Of a DNA stretch of 64,000 nt, positions 61,444 through 64,000 are shown piece by piece. The position numbers were made by a program, and so were the translations under genes. Each line of letters opens with the position of its first letter. Within the stretch, counting starts at the first letter, position 1. Under the pieces are notes generated by a model, which ran no database searches, was not told where the DNA came from, and saw only the letters and a program-made list of their open reading frames with translations. The stretch spans positions 10,449,288 to 10,513,287 of the forward strand of contig CM022673.1 of assembly GCA_012295275.1 (NCBI GenBank), read 5' to 3'. This DNA is from Chrysomallon squamiferum. Its lineage: Eukaryota; Mollusca; Gastropoda; Neomphalida; Peltospiridae.

Positions 61444-64000
61444 TTAATGTTTAATTCCAGTACTAAGTAAGATGTATTTAAAAATAATTAATTTCATATA
61501 CTTAAGGTGGATTTAATACAAATGACATGTAAATAGTTTCATCATTTATTACTATTTTTTTTCCCAGTGCATTTTTTAAACTTATTATGATCAGTATATA
61601 ATGTCAGTATAATAAAATAACAAATATTAAATATTTCATTATTATAATTTCATCTTAAACATGTGTCTGTAAATAAGTCACCATTTTCCCAACAATCACT
61701 TTTTATCTGTGAATTAATCTTTGCACTACAGTAACATCAATAGCAAACAAAATGACTACATACCAGTCACTGAAACATCAAAGAAATGGGTTAATTTAAG
61801 TAAACATTTCCAGCAGACATTACTTAATGTGCAAACACTTGTTCAATTTCCCAAATGGTGGCTAACTGTTACTAAATATAGACAATCTCACAATAATTTT
61901 GGCATCGATATTTCTGGAAATCATTTGTAAAATAATCCAGCGATTGCTTTTCAATTTGTTATTGATTGGGATCTTTCAGACCAGTACAGTCATACTAATC
62001 TGGCTTTCAAAATATCTGGGTTAATTACTGTGCAGAAATATTTATTTTTGTATTCTGTTCATTATTATCCTTTTCTATAAATGTAATATTGGTGGTATTA
62101 TTAAAGAATTTTTTTTTCTTTGTAAGTATGACTGTAAGAAATTGAAAACCATTTCATCTAAATTTATTGTTATAATAAAAAAAAATATATTATGTTTCAG
62201 TTTATTTATTTTAAAAATAAATTTCTTTATCACTCTTTGTTAATTCTTTTAGAATTTTTGTTATTATTTTCTTAAATACCCACTTGACTTTACTGACAAT
62301 TCTGTAATTTGTTTGCTTATGCATTACTTTTGTCTACTTCTAAATCCAAATTACCTATCTTTTGCTAAGCTTTAGTTAATGTTGTGTGTGAAACATAGGC
62401 AGTCACACCCACCCACCCACCCACCCACACACACACACAGACACACACAAATACATACATATACATATAAAAAAATAATATACATTAAAACAGGAACAAA
62501 TTAATTTCCATTTTATTATTTAATAATTTTATTTTATTAGTTTTCTGGTTATAAGTAACAGTGCTTTCATAAATTTTTTGTCACAAAATTATTATTTTGT
62601 TAATTATCAATATCTTTACGACTTTCTAGCTTTTAATATCAAACAATTAACAAGTGGTTACATGTTTGTTTTTTGTGTGTTTTTTTTCTCTCATTCACTA
62701 ATGGTTTAAAAACAATGGGGTTGTTTGACAAAACTGTAGTTAAAAATAACTTTCACTTAATTTTTCTTTCTTTTTTTTGGAGGGAATTTGACCTCAATTT
62801 AAAAGGATCGCCGACTTTTATTCATTACAAAGAAGATAAACGTAGTGGAAATAAACAAAGCCAGTTATCAGATATGAGGAAAAGAATAAAATTCTGAATA
62901 AATATCTGATATAAATTACTAAAAATATATTTTACTTAATTTTAGATTTAATTTATATAATAATAAACCATAGCGAAGTATTCAGAATGTGCACATGGGA
63001 AATTGGAAGGAAAAACGTCAGACAAAACTTATTGCAGAACCGACTTCGTATCATTTTCCTTTCCCACGATCTCAAAAGAGCACCTTGATTGTTTAAATAT
63101 TTTGGTTTTTGTTAAGTCATAAGTTTGTTATGTACGAATAAATGAAGAAAACTTACCTAAAAACCAAATTAAGCACGAAAATTAAAATACAAATCAGTTC
63201 ATAACTTGGCAAGAATTCAATCAGAAAGCAAACAGGAAGGTCAAGGCTGTGCTTGAACCAAGAAAGATAACCCTGGTTCACAAAGTTTAGTCTGGTGTTT
63301 TGCTACTCGTCTATAATTAAATCGTTTACCAAATATTTATAAATTATTAATGGATTTGACTATTTCTTACAGTTATTTTACATAACGTATAATAACAATG
63401 GAAATAAATATTTTGGAATAAAAAATAAATCATATTTGTATTCATTATTATTATTATTTTAAAAGATTTCATAAACATTTTGTTATGTAATTAATCTATC
63501 CTATGTATGCAAACTTTAAATAAAGCATCTAGCTATCACTTCTACAGCCAAAATTCTTTGATACTACACAAACATCCAAACACTAAACAAAGATTTTTTT
63601 TTTAAATAATGAGAAAATACATTCTTAATAATTAATAAAACGAAGAAAAACAAATCAAAATTAAATTAAAATGCATAAATGACAGAACATTTTCTAAATA
63701 ATCAAGTCTGAAGTTTCTATTTTTAAAATACCTTATTCAGCATTTTTAAGGATACTGCAATAAATAAATAAGAACTGCTTATCTCTAGAGACACCCGAGT
63801 TTATCAGTCCTTGATTCTGACAGACAGCAATTTAGATAGTACAGTCAGTGTGTCTTTCATGTGTAGATGTACACAAGATTATACATCTAAGCATTTCCGC
63901 AGTTTTGTCTCAAGTTCATATTATTTATTCAAGCATATATTAATTCATTTGAGGTAGAAATAAATAATGATGATTGTACTCCTCTGGCAGTGTTCTGTCA

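Larger units (their letters stand above)
43546..64000. other. Upstream region, no confirmed gene
   Basis: It contains the repeats listed separately, one candidate first exon at 56,948 and an X-box-like site. A donor-like GTAAGT sits at about 63,153 on the minus strand beside TTTTTAG, with no coding sequence attached. I found no exon for the missing N-terminal coiled coil of long liprin-beta forms. Confidence 0.5.

Noticed and set aside
62750-62897. Plus-strand frame after a good pyrimidine tract (FDLNLKGSPTFIHYKE)
   Set aside because: No recognised family, no donor, and it ends in a stop. It could be a terminal exon but there is no second exon to join.
1-64000. CRISPR arrays, bacterial operons, phage or viral genes
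   Set aside because: The spaced repeats are diverged minisatellites without unique spacers. Genes are spliced, and no prokaryotic or viral coding sequence was recognised.

Overview
The window is animal nuclear DNA. It is very AT-rich, packed with microsatellites and degenerate minisatellites, and codes only through short spliced exons. Every exon I can support is on the minus strand. It holds two head-to-tail genes: a partial SWIM/RING/ZZ E3 ubiquitin ligase (ZSWIM2 orthologue, 1 to about 4,400) and a complete-looking liprin-beta (PPFIBP1/2 orthologue, coding span 10,908-42,945). Both keep strong similarity to vertebrate proteins recalled from knowledge. A bilaterian is certain and a spiralian such as a mollusc is my guess; no taxon-diagnostic sequence is present.

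Layout. 1-3,987: nine coding exons of ZSWIM2 (438 codons; the C-terminus lies beyond base 1), a 5' UTR exon at about 4,299-4,400 and a small CpG-rich promoter. 4,705-5,345: a decayed Tigger/pogo-like DNA transposon. 5,350-10,907: AT-rich sequence that must include the liprin-beta 3' UTR. 10,908-42,945: 21 coding exons whose phases all agree and sum to 2,295 nt (764 aa plus stop): a short alternative N-terminus, a coiled coil, a low-complexity basic linker, three SAM domains and a conserved C-terminal tail. 42,946-64,000: the exon-1 promoter region and about 20 kb of upstream DNA with one candidate alternative first exon (56,948-56,971) and many repeats but no other recognisable gene.

The two genes are not known to share a pathway. 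The sequence reads as two neighbouring transcription units in the same direction. The most unusual structural signal is that in both genes a tandem repeat starts exactly at an exon's 5' splice site and re-copies the exon/donor junction in successive units (2,456-2,598 and about 31,895-32,720). Other leads are an N-terminal exon resembling a myristoylation signal in a phase that fits liprin-beta, an eight-unit 37-bp array of CCAAT-type motifs in an intron, a perfect palindromic RFX X-box, a CpG-rich hairpin just past a donor whose read-through would remove all SAM domains, and a plus-strand splice-site pair opposite the liprin-beta exon-1 promoter.

Limits: exon boundaries were read by eye from frame, homology and splice signals. 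UTR ends, polyadenylation sites and transcription starts are not resolved. Repeat boundaries are approximate.
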